From JAUWOY01 sp034431315 (GTDB taxonomy: Bacteria > Chloroflexota > Anaerolineae > VGOG01): a stretch of 64,000 bases of DNA. The stretch's first letter is position 1. Every line of letters starts with the position of its first letter. Below are positions 36,698 through 45,002 of this stretch, one piece after another. The DNA lies in the NCBI GenBank assembly GCA_034431315.1, contig DAOUDK010000049.1, forward strand, positions 1 through 64,000, written 5' to 3'. The translations under genes were made by a program, and so were the position numbers. The notes below the pieces were generated by a model, which was not told the DNA's origin, did no database searches, and worked only from the letters and a program-made list of their open reading frames with translations.

Positions 36698-36803
36698 AGC
36701 TAAAGCTCGACGCTAAACGAGCAAAGCCCTACGGGCTGAAATTCAGCCCCCGAAGGGGGCTTTGCTCTTTCAGCCTGGTGCTTCAGCACCAGGCGCTTCT
36801 GAT
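36698..36803. repeat. Multi-hairpin REP-like element
   Basis: Contains AAAGCCCTACGGGCT, CAGCCCCCGAAGGGGGCT and GCCTGGTGCTTCAGCACCAGGC stems. Related units occur inside the second cohesin gene (62060-62162). The last hairpin supplies the stop codon of tsaC. Confidence 0.8.
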
Positions 36804-37409
36804 CTCCTCCACAGCGATGGCCCCAGCCCGCAGGATGGTCGGCGGGTAGGTGGTCAAATCCAGCACAGTGGAAGGGATGCCACCGGGGCACCGCCCGCCG
36901 TCGAGGATAAGCTCGATGCGCCCCCCCAGCTCTGCCTCCACCTCCTGGGCGGTGACGGGGCTGGGACGACCGCTCAGATTGGCGCTGGTGGCGGCCAGGG
37001 GAGCGCCCAAAGCGGCGATCAGAGCCACGGGCACCGGGTGGTCGGGTACCCGCACGGCCACAGTGGGACCGCCAGCGCTGACGACGTCGGGGACGTTGGC
37101 TTTCTTGGGCAGCACCAGGGTCAGGCCACCGGGCCAAAATCTCTCGGCCAACAGCCAAGCGGTCTCCGTGATTCCCTCGGCCACGAGCGCGAGATCGTCC
37201 GCCTGAGCCAGTAGAATGGGGATAGCTTTGTCCCGTGGACGGAACTTGGCTGTGTAGATGCGCTCCACAGCATCGGGCTGGAAGGCATGGGCGCCAACAC
37301 CGTAGACCGTGTCCGTAGGGAAGGCAACAAGGCCGCCCTCGGCCAAAATCCGGGTGGCCGCATCAATGGCTTCCTCTCCAGCAGAGAGCACTTTCGTCCT
37401 AGTTCTCAC
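36783..37409 (-). CDS. tsaC: L-threonylcarbamoyladenylate synthase (Sua5/YrdC)
   Basis: 208 residues, YrdC domain: 'GGLVAFPTDTVYGVGAHAF' (about 25-43), 'KAIPILLA', 'FWPGGLTLVLPKK' and 'ATSANLSGRPSPVTAQEV'. First step of t6A37 tRNA modification. The GTG start overlaps the TGA of the VapC-like gene (GTGA), so it is translationally coupled to a TA module. The final residues 'SAWC' and the stop are encoded by a palindromic element. The Sua5 C-terminal domain is missing, as in TsaC-type proteins. Confidence 0.9.
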   Translation of the reverse strand: MRTRTKVLSAGEEAIDAATRILAEGGLVAFPTDTVYGVGAHAFQPDAVERIYTAKFRPRDKAIPILLAQADDLALVAEGITETAWLLAERFWPGGLTLVLPKKANVPDVVSAGGPTVAVRVPDHPVPVALIAALGAPLAATSANLSGRPSPVTAQEVEAELGGRIELILDGGRCPGGIPSTVLDLTTYPPTILRAGAIAVEEIRSAWC

Positions 37410-37810
37410 AGCCAGATCACCTTCACCAGATACTCAACTTTCTCGAACTCTGGATCACCTGTGATCACGGGAGCTTCTTTCTCTTGAGCCAGGGCAATGG
37501 CAAAGGCGTCAGCGTAAGATACAGCATGGTGAGCTTTGATATGGGCTGCAGCCAAGACCCGCTCATGAGATGCCTCAGTGATGGTGATGGGAAGCTGAGC
37601 TAATTTGACGAGAACCTCTTGCAAGCGTTCGGAACCATAGCGGCGTTCTATGATATAGGCCACCTCACCCAGATTTATCAGGCTCAGATAGATAATGGCC
37701 TCACTAGCCTGGGCCTGTCTGAGGAGTGCTTTGACCTGTTCCGCCCCAGCCTCGCCGCCTAAATACGCCATAAGCGCGTAGCTGTCAACGACGTAATCTG
37801 GCTTCTTCAC
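37406..37810 (-). CDS. VapC-like PIN-domain toxin
   Basis: 134 residues. PIN acids in 'YVVDSYALMAYLGGE', 'LINLGEVAYIIERRYG', 'AVSYADAFAIALAQEKEAPV' and 'ITGDPEFEKVE'. It overlaps the AbrB-like antitoxin gene by 26 nt upstream and tsaC by 4 nt downstream, so a three-gene operon is likely. A predicted endoribonuclease. Confidence 0.88.
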   Translation of the reverse strand: MKKPDYVVDSYALMAYLGGEAGAEQVKALLRQAQASEAIIYLSLINLGEVAYIIERRYGSERLQEVLVKLAQLPITITEASHERVLAAAHIKAHHAVSYADAFAIALAQEKEAPVITGDPEFEKVEYLVKVIWL

Positions 37811-38039
37811 GTTCTAACTCCTTAGCTCGCTCGGCAAGCAAATCTTGGGTGAGAGATGACCCCTCGGCAAGCATGCCGCATGCCTCCTCGATGGGGTCCT
37901 TCATGCCAGGAAAGAGGATGATCCTGCCCTCGGCGTCGAGGATCTCTACCGTTGAACCCGGCTCCAGGCCATACTTTTTTCGCAGTGGGGCGGGAATAAC
38001 CACCCAACCTTTGGTAGACACCTTGGCTCGTATAGTCAT
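37785..38039 (-). CDS. AbrB/MazE-like antitoxin (VapB)
   Basis: 84 residues with GGAGGG upstream. Swapped-hairpin AbrB domain: 'AKVSTKGWVVIPAPLRKKYG' and 'LEPGSTVEILDAEGRIILFP' (about 5-45), followed by an acidic toxin-binding tail. A strong promoter lies directly upstream. Confidence 0.87.
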   Translation of the reverse strand: MTIRAKVSTKGWVVIPAPLRKKYGLEPGSTVEILDAEGRIILFPGMKDPIEEACGMLAEGSSLTQDLLAERAKELEREEARLRR

Positions 38040-38079
38040 AGCTATCCCTCCTAATCAAACGTGATACCAATATGGAAGT

Positions 38080-38108
38080 AGTATAACGCAATTTATCGCC
38101 TTCGTCAA
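38080..38108 (-). promoter_or_regulatory. Sigma-70-like promoter of VapBC-tsaC operon
   Basis: Minus strand: TTGACG, 17-bp spacer, TATACT, about 40 bp before the antitoxin ATG. Confidence 0.82.
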
Positions 38109-38117
38109 ACTACGAAC

Positions 38118-38160
38118 CTCTCAAAAGAACAAAAGAGCAGGGAGGCTTGCCCCTGCTCCC
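38118..38160 (-). terminator. Terminator embedded in the 3' end of prmC
   Basis: On the minus strand GAGCAGGG pairs with CCCTGCTC and is followed by TTTTGTTCTTTTG. The stem and U-tract encode the last residues of PrmC and the stop lies in the U-tract. Confidence 0.8.
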
Positions 38161-39005
38161 TTGCTCACGATCACGACCCTGTCCAGCCCAGCATAATCCT
38201 TGACGATTTCGACTCTCGCCGCTGGAAAGTTGCGTCTGGCCAGAGCAATCACTGCCTGGCCCTGCGTCGCCCCGATCTCCAACAGGACAATTCCTCTGGA
38301 CTTAAGATGCCCCCCCGCCTGGGCCAGCAGGCGACGGATGTGGTCGAGCCCGTCGGGGCCGCCGTTCAGGGCCTCCCTGGGCTCGTAGCAGTTGATCTCT
38401 GGCGGCAGTTGGGCCAATTCGGCCTGGCTGACGTAGGGCAGGTTGGCGACGATGAGATCAACAGGCTCCGGCAATGGCTCCAGCAGGTGGCCCTGCAGCA
38501 GGTGGACGCGATCTTCCACGCCGTGGCGGCGACAGTTGCGGGCTGCTATCTCCAGAGCTGCGGGGGAGGCGTCGGTGGCGTAGACCAGGATTTGGGGCAG
38601 GTGCACGGCTAGGCTGACGGCGATGGCCCCGCTGCCCGTGCCGACGTCAGCCACCACTGATTGCCGCTGGCCGATCTCGATGGCCTTCTCGACCAACAAC
38701 TCCGTCTCCGGACGGGGGATCAGCACCCGCTCATCAACAAACAAATCAAGCCCGTAAAATTCCTTGTGGCCGACGATGTAGGCCACGGGCTCGCGTCGTG
38801 CGCGTCGCTCGATCAATTGGTGATAGCGGGCTAGCTCAGTGGGGCTCAACTGGCCTTGGGGATGAGCATGGAGTTGAACTCTGGTTATCCCCAGGGCATG
38901 GGACAGCAGAATCTCGGCGTCAAGGCGGGGGCTATCGAGAGCGCTTTGGGCCAGGGCCTGTTCTCCCCAGAGAAGAGCTTCTCGCAAAGTTGCCACACCC
39001 TTCAC
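38121..39005 (-). CDS. prmC: Release-factor glutamine N5-methyltransferase
   Basis: 294 residues. N-terminal helical domain ('LDSPRLDAEILLSHALG'), SAM-binding 'VVADVGTGSGAIAVSLAVHL' (about 117-136) and the active-site motif 'IVANLPYVS' (about 186-194), where NLPY replaces the usual NPPY. It methylates the Gln of the GGQ motif in RF1/RF2, and its substrate RF1 is encoded directly upstream. The C-terminal dozen residues are encoded by the terminator hairpin. Confidence 0.9.
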   Translation of the reverse strand: MKGVATLREALLWGEQALAQSALDSPRLDAEILLSHALGITRVQLHAHPQGQLSPTELARYHQLIERRARREPVAYIVGHKEFYGLDLFVDERVLIPRPETELLVEKAIEIGQRQSVVADVGTGSGAIAVSLAVHLPQILVYATDASPAALEIAARNCRRHGVEDRVHLLQGHLLEPLPEPVDLIVANLPYVSQAELAQLPPEINCYEPREALNGGPDGLDHIRRLLAQAGGHLKSRGIVLLEIGATQGQAVIALARRNFPAARVEIVKDYAGLDRVVIVSKGAGASLPALLFF

Positions 39006-39084
39006 TCCTTCGACGGGCCCTTCGACAAGCCCCAGGTCCTTTGGCCCAGGGACAAAGGGCTCAGGACGCTGCTCAGGACACCGC

Positions 39085-40173
39085 TCAGCTTAACCCCGCT
39101 CTCCTCAGCTTCTCCGCCTGCTCAGCGGCAGACAACTCCTCGATGAACTGGTCTATCTTGCCCTCCAGCACGTCCTCCAGGCGATGGCTGGTGAGGCCGA
39201 TGCGGTGGTCGGTCACCCGGTTCTGGGGGAAGTTGTAGGTGCGAATCTTCTCCGCCCGCTCCCCCGTGCCCACCTGGGAGCGGCGCACCGCGCCCATCTC
39301 CGCCAGCCGCTTCTGCTCCTCCCGTTCGTACAGCCTGGCCCGCAGGATAGCCATCGCCCGCGTCCGGTTCTGAAACTGGGAGCGCTGGCTCTCGCAGGAG
39401 GCGACTATCCCAGTGGGCACGTGTGTGATGCGCACGGCAGTCGCGCTCTTCTGCATGTGCTGCCCCCCCGGCCCGGAGGATCCGTAGACGTCTATCCGCA
39501 GATCGTTGGGGTCAATTTCCACTTCTACCTCGTCCACCTCGGGCAGGACGGCCACGGTGGCGGTGGAGGTATGGATGCGGCCGCTGGATTCGGTGATGGG
39601 CACCCGCTGCACTCGATGGACGCCGCTCTCGTACTTCAGCCGGGAGTAGGGAGAGGAGCTGGCCCTGCTCTTGCCCTTGACAGCGAAGATGACCTCTTTG
39701 AAGCCGCCTATGCCGGTCTCGTTGAGGCTGAGAAGTTCCGTGGCCCAACCGTGGCTCTCGGCATACTTGTTGTACATGCGATAGAGATCGGACGCGAACA
39801 GGCCCGCCTCGTTTCCCCCCGCCCCGGCTCTGATCTCCATGATCACGTTTCGGTCATCCCTGGCATCCTTCGGCAAGAGCATCATCTTCAGCTCATCCAA
39901 AAGGGCCTCACTTCGCCCTTCGAGCCTGGCGATCTCCTCCTGCACCAGATTCAGCATCTCCTCGCTCTCCTCGCCCTCCAGCAAGGGCCTGGTCTCACTC
40001 AGTTCGCTTTCGTTAGCTTTATACTGGCGATACTTCTGGACCAAGTCCGCGATATCAGCCTGTTCCTGAGCGTACTTCCTCACCAGATCATGGTTGATGG
40101 CCACCTCAGGATCGGCCATAAGATCGTTCAGTTCTTCGTAACGCTGGATGACAAGCTCTAATTTCTCTAACAT
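39085..40173 (-). CDS. prfA: Peptide chain release factor 1
   Basis: 362 residues. PCRF domain, then the catalytic 'GSSGPGGQHMQKSATAVRIT' (about 230-249) with the GGQ tripeptide, and 'SQRSQFQNRTRAMAILRARL'. It terminates translation at UAA/UAG. The residues after GGQ read HMQKSATAVR rather than the more usual HVNTTDSAVR, a variant found in some lineages. It is followed 79 bp later by prmC, with a degenerate palindromic TTCGAC...CTCAGG repeat between. Confidence 0.92.
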   Translation of the reverse strand: MLEKLELVIQRYEELNDLMADPEVAINHDLVRKYAQEQADIADLVQKYRQYKANESELSETRPLLEGEESEEMLNLVQEEIARLEGRSEALLDELKMMLLPKDARDDRNVIMEIRAGAGGNEAGLFASDLYRMYNKYAESHGWATELLSLNETGIGGFKEVIFAVKGKSRASSSPYSRLKYESGVHRVQRVPITESSGRIHTSTATVAVLPEVDEVEVEIDPNDLRIDVYGSSGPGGQHMQKSATAVRITHVPTGIVASCESQRSQFQNRTRAMAILRARLYEREEQKRLAEMGAVRRSQVGTGERAEKIRTYNFPQNRVTDHRIGLTSHRLEDVLEGKIDQFIEELSAAEQAEKLRRAGLS

Positions 40174-40214
40174 ATTCCGCTTCTTTTGTAGTTGGACAAG
40201 CTGTAGCTACTCAC

Positions 40215-40346
40215 CTGCTCCCGCTGGACCCTAGTCCAGCGGCTTCAACGGCCGTTGCGGCCCTGACCAGACGTATGTTTTACAGTTTTCAGCGTGGATC
40301 ATCGTCATTGGAGCAGCGGACTAGGGTCCGCTGCGAGCATAAGGTG
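40215..40346. repeat. 132-bp palindrome-ended element, copy 1
   Basis: Begins CTGCTCCCGCTGGACC and ends GGTCCGCTGCGAGCATAAGG, with self-complementary CCGCTGGACCCTAGTCCAGCGG-type motifs at each end. An inverted copy lies at 41832-41964. Confidence 0.85.
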
Positions 40347-40377
40347 GGTGTGTCAAAACCTGGTTTCTACCGGTCGT

Positions 40378-40995
40378 TTAGAATAAGCTCAATTGCTCTG
40401 CCTGCTCTAAGGGCTCGGCTTCGCCCAACCCTTCCGCTTCTTTTAGAATTTGAGGAATCTTGAGCATGTCCTCCTTCACGATCGAGCGCCACTTTGGCTG
40501 GTGCAGGGCGGCGGCGGGATGGAACATGGGATAGTAGATACGATTGCCGATGCGCTTGGGCTGGCCGTGGATGCGGGTGATCTTGGCGTTGGGAAAGTAG
40601 CGGGCCATAGAAAAGCGTCCCAGGGTGACGATCAGCTTCGGCTGAATCAGCTCGATTTGTTTGTCGAGGAAAGGCTTGCAGGCCGCCATCTCATCGGCCA
40701 GGGGGTCGCGGTTGCCAGGTGGCCGGCACTTGATGACATTGCCAATGTAAACATCCTCTCGCGTGAGGCCGATGCTGGCCAGAAGCTCATCCAGAAACTT
40801 GCCTGCTGCTCCCACGAAGGGGCGGCCCTGCCGGTCCTCGTGGAAGCCAGGGGCCTCGCCGATGAACATGATCTCTGCGTTCTCAGGCCCCTCGCCGGGC
40901 ACCGCCTTGGTGCGCCCCTGAGACAGCTCGCAGTGCTGACAGATGGCTATCTCTTTGTAGAGTTCGGTCAGTTCGGACACAATCTCACCTCCCAC
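40378..40995 (-). CDS. Type 4 (Fe-S) uracil-DNA glycosylase
   Basis: 205 residues. Family-4 UDG motifs 'MFIGEAPGFHEDRQGRPFVG' (about 43-62), 'YIGNVIKCRPPGNRDP' (about 83-98) and 'MFHPAAALHQPKWR' (about 155-168), plus Cys residues near 19, 22, 90 and 106 for the 4Fe-4S cluster. It removes uracil from DNA in base excision repair. It lies with rimI between two inverted copies of a 132-bp element. Confidence 0.9.
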   Translation of the reverse strand: MGGEIVSELTELYKEIAICQHCELSQGRTKAVPGEGPENAEIMFIGEAPGFHEDRQGRPFVGAAGKFLDELLASIGLTREDVYIGNVIKCRPPGNRDPLADEMAACKPFLDKQIELIQPKLIVTLGRFSMARYFPNAKITRIHGQPKRIGNRIYYPMFHPAAALHQPKWRSIVKEDMLKIPQILKEAEGLGEAEPLEQAEQLSLF

Positions 40996-41064
40996 GGCCT
41001 TCGCCGATTTTTAACACCTGGTGGTCTCCCTGTTTAGTGTTGCTAGTTAGATGGCTGTTTGGCG

Positions 41065-41141
41065 AATATGACAACGAATTGAAAGGATTCACCTAATTCA
41101 CGACGCTGGTTCGGTAAATCCTCTGAATTCGATGTCATATT
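41065..41141. repeat. Long imperfect hairpin
   Basis: Arms 41065-41093 and 41113-41141 are complementary at about 25 of 29 positions with a 19-nt loop. Units resemble GAATTCAGAGGATTTACC-type dispersed repeats. It lies between uracil-DNA glycosylase and rimI genes. Confidence 0.75.
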
Positions 41142-41201
41142 GGGGCACGATCAAGCCAACAACACCAAGGGATGACTGTTGCACCCCAAATTATACCTCA
41201 T

Positions 41202-41813
41202 CTAGGGTGTTTTGTCCAAACTCTGAGTTAGCCTTTCCCACAGGGCTTGCTTGAGTTGCTGGAAATGGCTCTGAAAGATGGCCGAGGTCAGGCGATCCGT
41301 GGACATGGTCAGGGCATTCTCATCCCGGTCGCGATAGTAGTGACGCTTCAGCCCAACTCGCCGGAAGCCGTACTTGCGGTACAGATTCTGAGCTGTGACG
41401 TTGGAGGCGCGCACCTCTAAAGTGACTATCTCAGCGCCAAGCTCCGTAGCTCGATTGAGCACGGCGACCAATAGCAGCTCCCCGACGCCTCGCCGCCGCC
41501 AGTCGGGTTGCACAGCAATAGTGCTGATATGAGCCTCTCCGGCCATCAGCCAGAAACCACCGTACCCGAGGACAGGCGGTCGTGCCCCCACTCCAAGAGT
41601 GCGGCCGATCCTGGCCAACAGGCTTGACTCTGGTCCTTCCATCTGACGCCGGCGAGCGACGAAATAGTGAGAGAGATCGTTGTCCAGGAGCTCGTGGCGG
41701 TAAGCGCGGGCAGACCAGGGCGAGGGGAAAGAGTCATACTCAATCTCCATCACCTCTTTGATGTCTCGCAGCCGCATGGGTTCGACGACGTAAAGCAGAT
41801 TTGTGTAATCCAT
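41202..41813 (-). CDS. rimI: Ribosomal-protein-alanine N-acetyltransferase (RimI-like GNAT)
   Basis: 203 residues from MDYTNLL. The open frame extends further upstream only because a repeat element is translatable, so that extension is rejected. RimI pattern 'MRLRDIKEVMEIEYDSFPSP' then 'WSARAYRHELLDND', 'ISTIAVQPDWRRRGVGELLL' (acetyl-CoA loop) and 'LEVRASNVTAQNLYRKYGF'. It acetylates the N-terminus of S18 in model bacteria. Clustering with tsaB and tsaE is common. Confidence 0.86.
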   Translation of the reverse strand: MDYTNLLYVVEPMRLRDIKEVMEIEYDSFPSPWSARAYRHELLDNDLSHYFVARRRQMEGPESSLLARIGRTLGVGARPPVLGYGGFWLMAGEAHISTIAVQPDWRRRGVGELLLVAVLNRATELGAEIVTLEVRASNVTAQNLYRKYGFRRVGLKRHYYRDRDENALTMSTDRLTSAIFQSHFQQLKQALWERLTQSLDKTP

Positions 41814-41831
41814 GCTCGTCAGGTATCTGCT

Positions 41832-41964
41832 CACCTTATGCTCGCAGCGGACCCTAGTCCGCTGCTCCAACGGCGACGGCCAGCGCCGAAAACTGTGAAA
41901 CACACGCTTGGCCAGGGTCACAATAGACCGCCGTGGCCGCTGGACTAGGGTCCAGCGGGAGCAG
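41832..41964. repeat. 132-bp palindrome-ended element, copy 2 (inverted)
   Basis: Inverted copy of 40215-40346. The ends are highly similar and the centre more diverged. It separates tsaB from rimI. Confidence 0.85.
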
Positions 41965-41980
41965 ATGAGTGGTAACCTCG

Positions 41981-42646
41981 TCACTCTATCGCAGGGTGGC
42001 GAAGATAGATGGGGGCCAGAGTGGCGGGGTCGTCCACCTCGCCTCTTTCCAGGCGCTGCCAGCCTAGCTCCGCTAGATACCCCGCCCGCCGCAGGGAATA
42101 GGCCGGCGAGGCCACTACTGCCTTTGCGCCCAGACGCTCTCGCAGCAGTTCAGCAGCCTGGGCGTCTATCTCGCCGCAGAAAAAGGTACGGGTTGCGATT
42201 TCAGCGCACAGCTCATCCCACGTCGTCAGGCGATAGTCGCCCTGCCTTCGCCACTGCCCCCGCCTCCGCCGATAAAAAGCGGCGGCGACTCGCCTCCGAC
42301 CGGCTCGCAGCACGGCACACACTGGGCCTCGCTTGCGGGCTTGGGCATAGACCAGGACATCCAGCGTCGGTATCCCCATGAGCGGTATGTCCAGGGTCAG
42401 GGCCAGGCCCTTGGCCACGCCCAGCCCGATGCGCAGGCCGGTGAAGGAGCCGGGGCCCAAAGCTACAGCTATCCCCCTTAATTCCGAAGGCGAGACCTTT
42501 TGTCGCTCCAACATGCGCACCAGAGCAGGCATCAGTTCCACCGTGTGGCCGTTGGCCGAGCGCCACGTCTCCTCGGCCAGCACCCGCTCTCCGTCGTACA
42601 GCGCCAGACTGGGCATTCGCGTAGCTGTGTCAATGGCTAAAAGCAA
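41981..42646 (-). CDS. tsaB: t6A biosynthesis protein TsaB
   Basis: 221 residues, ASKHA fold: 'LLAIDTATRMPSLALYDGER' at the N-terminus, 'RSANGHTVELMPALVRML' and 'GIAVALGPGSFTGLRIGLGV' (about 59-78). It is a scaffold partner of TsaD and TsaE in the threonylcarbamoyl transferase complex. TsaD itself is not in this window. It lies 14 bp after tsaE, with rimI following beyond the repeat element. Confidence 0.92.
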   Translation of the reverse strand: MLLAIDTATRMPSLALYDGERVLAEETWRSANGHTVELMPALVRMLERQKVSPSELRGIAVALGPGSFTGLRIGLGVAKGLALTLDIPLMGIPTLDVLVYAQARKRGPVCAVLRAGRRRVAAAFYRRRRGQWRRQGDYRLTTWDELCAEIATRTFFCGEIDAQAAELLRERLGAKAVVASPAYSLRRAGYLAELGWQRLERGEVDDPATLAPIYLRHPAIE

Positions 42647-42660
42647 TGCACTCCTCCTAA

Positions 42661-43164
42661 TTAGACCCCAAAGGCGCTTCGCTTGAATTCCCGCAGCAGT
42701 TCCTCGTAGCGCTTCCCCACCGCTTTCATCACCAGGCCGCGCTTGGTCTCGACGATGTAGCGAAGCTCAATCCACAGGTGCTCAGCGGGTAGAGCCTCTG
42801 GCGCGCGGTCGGCCCACTCGACGACGCAGACTCCTTCGCCGTAGAAGTACTCGTCAAGACCCAGAGTCAGGACTTCTTTTGTCTCCCCTAAGCGGTACAG
42901 GTCTATGTGGTAGAATGGCAGCCTAGCCTGCTCTGGCCTGTACTCGTTGATCAAGGTGTAGCTGGGGCTGGTGACAGGCCCTTCGATCCCCAGGCCCCGT
43001 CCGATGCCCTGGGCCAGGCAGGTTTTCCCCGCGCCCAATTCGCCCGCCAGACAGATCACATCGCCACCTTGCAAGAGCTCCCCCAACCTGGCGCCAAATC
43101 GCCGCGTCTGAGCCTCGCTGTGGCTGATGAAGTCCAAGCTGTGTTCATTCAACATAGGAGACAC
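42661..43164 (-). CDS. tsaE: t6A biosynthesis ATPase TsaE
   Basis: 167 residues (first or fourth codon start). P-loop 'LAGELGAGKTCLAQGIGRGL' (about 39-58), 'SPSYTLINEYR' and 'FYHIDLYRLG', with 'VCVVEWADRAPEALP' later. Its ATPase activity supports turnover of the TsaBD complex. It is the first gene of the tsaE-tsaB-rimI run, with its own promoter divergent from the UDP-glucose dehydrogenase gene. Confidence 0.92.
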   Translation of the reverse strand: MSPMLNEHSLDFISHSEAQTRRFGARLGELLQGGDVICLAGELGAGKTCLAQGIGRGLGIEGPVTSPSYTLINEYRPEQARLPFYHIDLYRLGETKEVLTLGLDEYFYGEGVCVVEWADRAPEALPAEHLWIELRYIVETKRGLVMKAVGKRYEELLREFKRSAFGV

Positions 43165-43196
43165 CTTTGCACACCCCGCTGCCTGAAGTTACCCTA

Positions 43197-43225
43197 ATTG
43201 TACAACGTTTGTCCTTTCTCGACAA
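43197..43225 (-). promoter_or_regulatory. Sigma-70-like promoter of tsaE
   Basis: Minus strand: TTGTCG, 17-bp spacer, TACAAT. Confidence 0.7.
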
Positions 43226-43298
43226 GCGGGCTAGCTAAAAAGCGAAAAGTGTGGTATCATTAGCTCGCTGAGATCAGAAGAAAGGAAAACCTTCTCTA

Positions 43299-44612
43299 AT
43301 GAAAAACATCTGCGTCATCGGAATTGGCTACGTTGGATTGGTCACCGGGGCCTGCCTGGCCGACCTGGGCAATCGCGTGATCGGTCTCGATCTGGATAAA
43401 TCGAAGTGTGATAACCTCAAGAAAGGCATCATGCCCATCTATGAGCCTGGGCTGGAGGAGATCGTGCGGCGCAACTGTGCGGCCGGGCGACTGGATTTTA
43501 CCATCTCTTATGACGAGGCTCTGAAGGATGTGGAGTTTGTGCTCATCGCGGTGGGCACTCCCTCTGGTGCTGAGGGCGAAGCCGATTTGGCCCACGTCAA
43601 TCAGGCGTCGGAGGGCATAGCCAGGCGACTGAGCCAACCCACCGTCATCATCAACAAGAGCACTGTGCCCATCGGCACCGGCGACTGGGTGGCCAACATC
43701 GTCAAGGAGAACATGCCTGATAAGGACATCGAGTTCTCGGTGGTCTCCAACCCGGAGTTCCTGCGGGAGGGCTCGGCCGTCCACGACTTCATGCACCCCG
43801 ACCGCATCGTCCTGGGCTCGACGAATCCGGCGGCGGCGCACCGCGTGGCCGAATTGTACTATCCCCTGCGAGCTCCGATCATCATCACCGACCTGCGCAC
43901 GGCGGAGATGATCAAGTACGCCTCCAACGCTTTCCTGGCCACCAAGATCTCGTTCATCAACGAGATAGCCAACATCTGCGAGGCGCTGGGAGCTGACGTG
44001 ACGGAAGTGGCCCGCGGCATGGGCATGGATCGGCGTATCGGACCGCAGTTCCTGGGGGCAGGCATAGGCTGGGGAGGCAGTTGCTTTCCCAAGGACGTGA
44101 AAGCCCTGGCCCACATGGCGTCCACTCACGGGGCTCACCCCCAATTGCTGCGGGCGGTGCTGGAGATCAACTACGACCAGCGTAAAAGGGTGATCCAAAA
44201 ACTGCGGGACATACTGGGCGGCTTCCGGGGAAAGACCATCGGCATCCTGGGCCTGGCCTACAAGCCAAACACCGATGACATGCGGGGCGCGCCCTCCATC
44301 GAGATCATCCACATGCTCCAGCACGAGGGGGCGCAGATCAAGGCCTACGATCCGCAGGCCATGGGGACGGCCAAACGGATACTGACCGGCGTCGAGTATT
44401 GCGAGAATGTATACGCTGTGGCAGAGGACGCGGACGCCCTGATCCTGGTGACCGAGTGGAACGAGTTCAAGCAGTTGGACATGATGCGGATCAAGGAATC
44501 TATGCACCAGCCGATTCTGCTAGATGGCCGCAACATCTACGATCCCAGGAGGATGAAGGAGATGGGCTTCACCTATCGCGGCATGGGGCGTGGCTACAAT
44601 GAAGCAACATGA
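43299..44612 (+). CDS. ugd: UDP-glucose 6-dehydrogenase
   Basis: 437 residues, GAAAGGAAA upstream. NAD-binding 'CVIGIGYVGLVTGACLADLG' (about 4-23), 'VAVGTPSGAEGEADL'-like region, 'KSTVPIGTGDWV', and the catalytic Cys in 'GIGWGGSCFPKDVKALAHM' (about 259-277). C-terminal Rossmann domain with 'GLAYKPNTDDMRGAPSIEII'. It makes UDP-glucuronate for surface polysaccharide. Its stop overlaps the acpS start by ATGA, although the products are functionally unrelated. Confidence 0.92.
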   Translation: MKNICVIGIGYVGLVTGACLADLGNRVIGLDLDKSKCDNLKKGIMPIYEPGLEEIVRRNCAAGRLDFTISYDEALKDVEFVLIAVGTPSGAEGEADLAHVNQASEGIARRLSQPTVIINKSTVPIGTGDWVANIVKENMPDKDIEFSVVSNPEFLREGSAVHDFMHPDRIVLGSTNPAAAHRVAELYYPLRAPIIITDLRTAEMIKYASNAFLATKISFINEIANICEALGADVTEVARGMGMDRRIGPQFLGAGIGWGGSCFPKDVKALAHMASTHGAHPQLLRAVLEINYDQRKRVIQKLRDILGGFRGKTIGILGLAYKPNTDDMRGAPSIEIIHMLQHEGAQIKAYDPQAMGTAKRILTGVEYCENVYAVAEDADALILVTEWNEFKQLDMMRIKESMHQPILLDGRNIYDPRRMKEMGFTYRGMGRGYNEAT

Positions 44613-44998
44613 TTGAACCGAGGCTTTTCTCCGTCGGAGTGGACATCATTGAGATCGAGCGCATCGAGGCCATCTTGCAGCGGCACGGCCAGCGTTTCCT
44701 CCAGCGGATTTACACCCCAGCGGAGCAGGCCTATTGCCGAGGGCGGGTGCCGGAGCTGGCGGTCCGCTTTGCCGCCAAAGAAGCCGTCTCCAAAGCCCTG
44801 GGCACGGGGCTGTTGGGCATCGCCTGGCGGGAGATGGAGATCCTCGGTGACGAGCGGGGCAAGCCGCTGGTTTATCTGCACGGGCGGGCTAAGGCGCGGG
44901 CTGAGGAGTTGGGCCTGTCCGAGTTCGCCGTCAGCCTCTCCCATTCGCGGGATTACGCCGTGGCCTTCGTGATGGCGGCTGGGAGAAGGGAGGTTTGA
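44609..44998 (+). CDS. acpS: Holo-[acyl-carrier-protein] synthase
   Basis: 129 residues. 'SVGVDIIEIERIEAILQRHG' (about 8-27), 'RFAAKEAVSKALGTGLLG' (about 53-70) and 'VSLSHSRDYAVAFVM' (about 110-124) are AcpS signatures; Asp in GVDI and Glu in AAKEA bind Mg. It transfers 4'-phosphopantetheine to acyl carrier protein. Translationally coupled to ugd. Confidence 0.92.
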   Translation: MIEPRLFSVGVDIIEIERIEAILQRHGQRFLQRIYTPAEQAYCRGRVPELAVRFAAKEAVSKALGTGLLGIAWREMEILGDERGKPLVYLHGRAKARAEELGLSEFAVSLSHSRDYAVAFVMAAGRREV

Positions 44999-45002
44999 GG
45001 AA

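Noticed and set aside
41814..41984. N-terminal extension of RimI up to 41984
   Set aside because: These codons lie in a 132-bp dispersed element and are not part of the GNAT family. MDYTNLL at 41813 is the better start.
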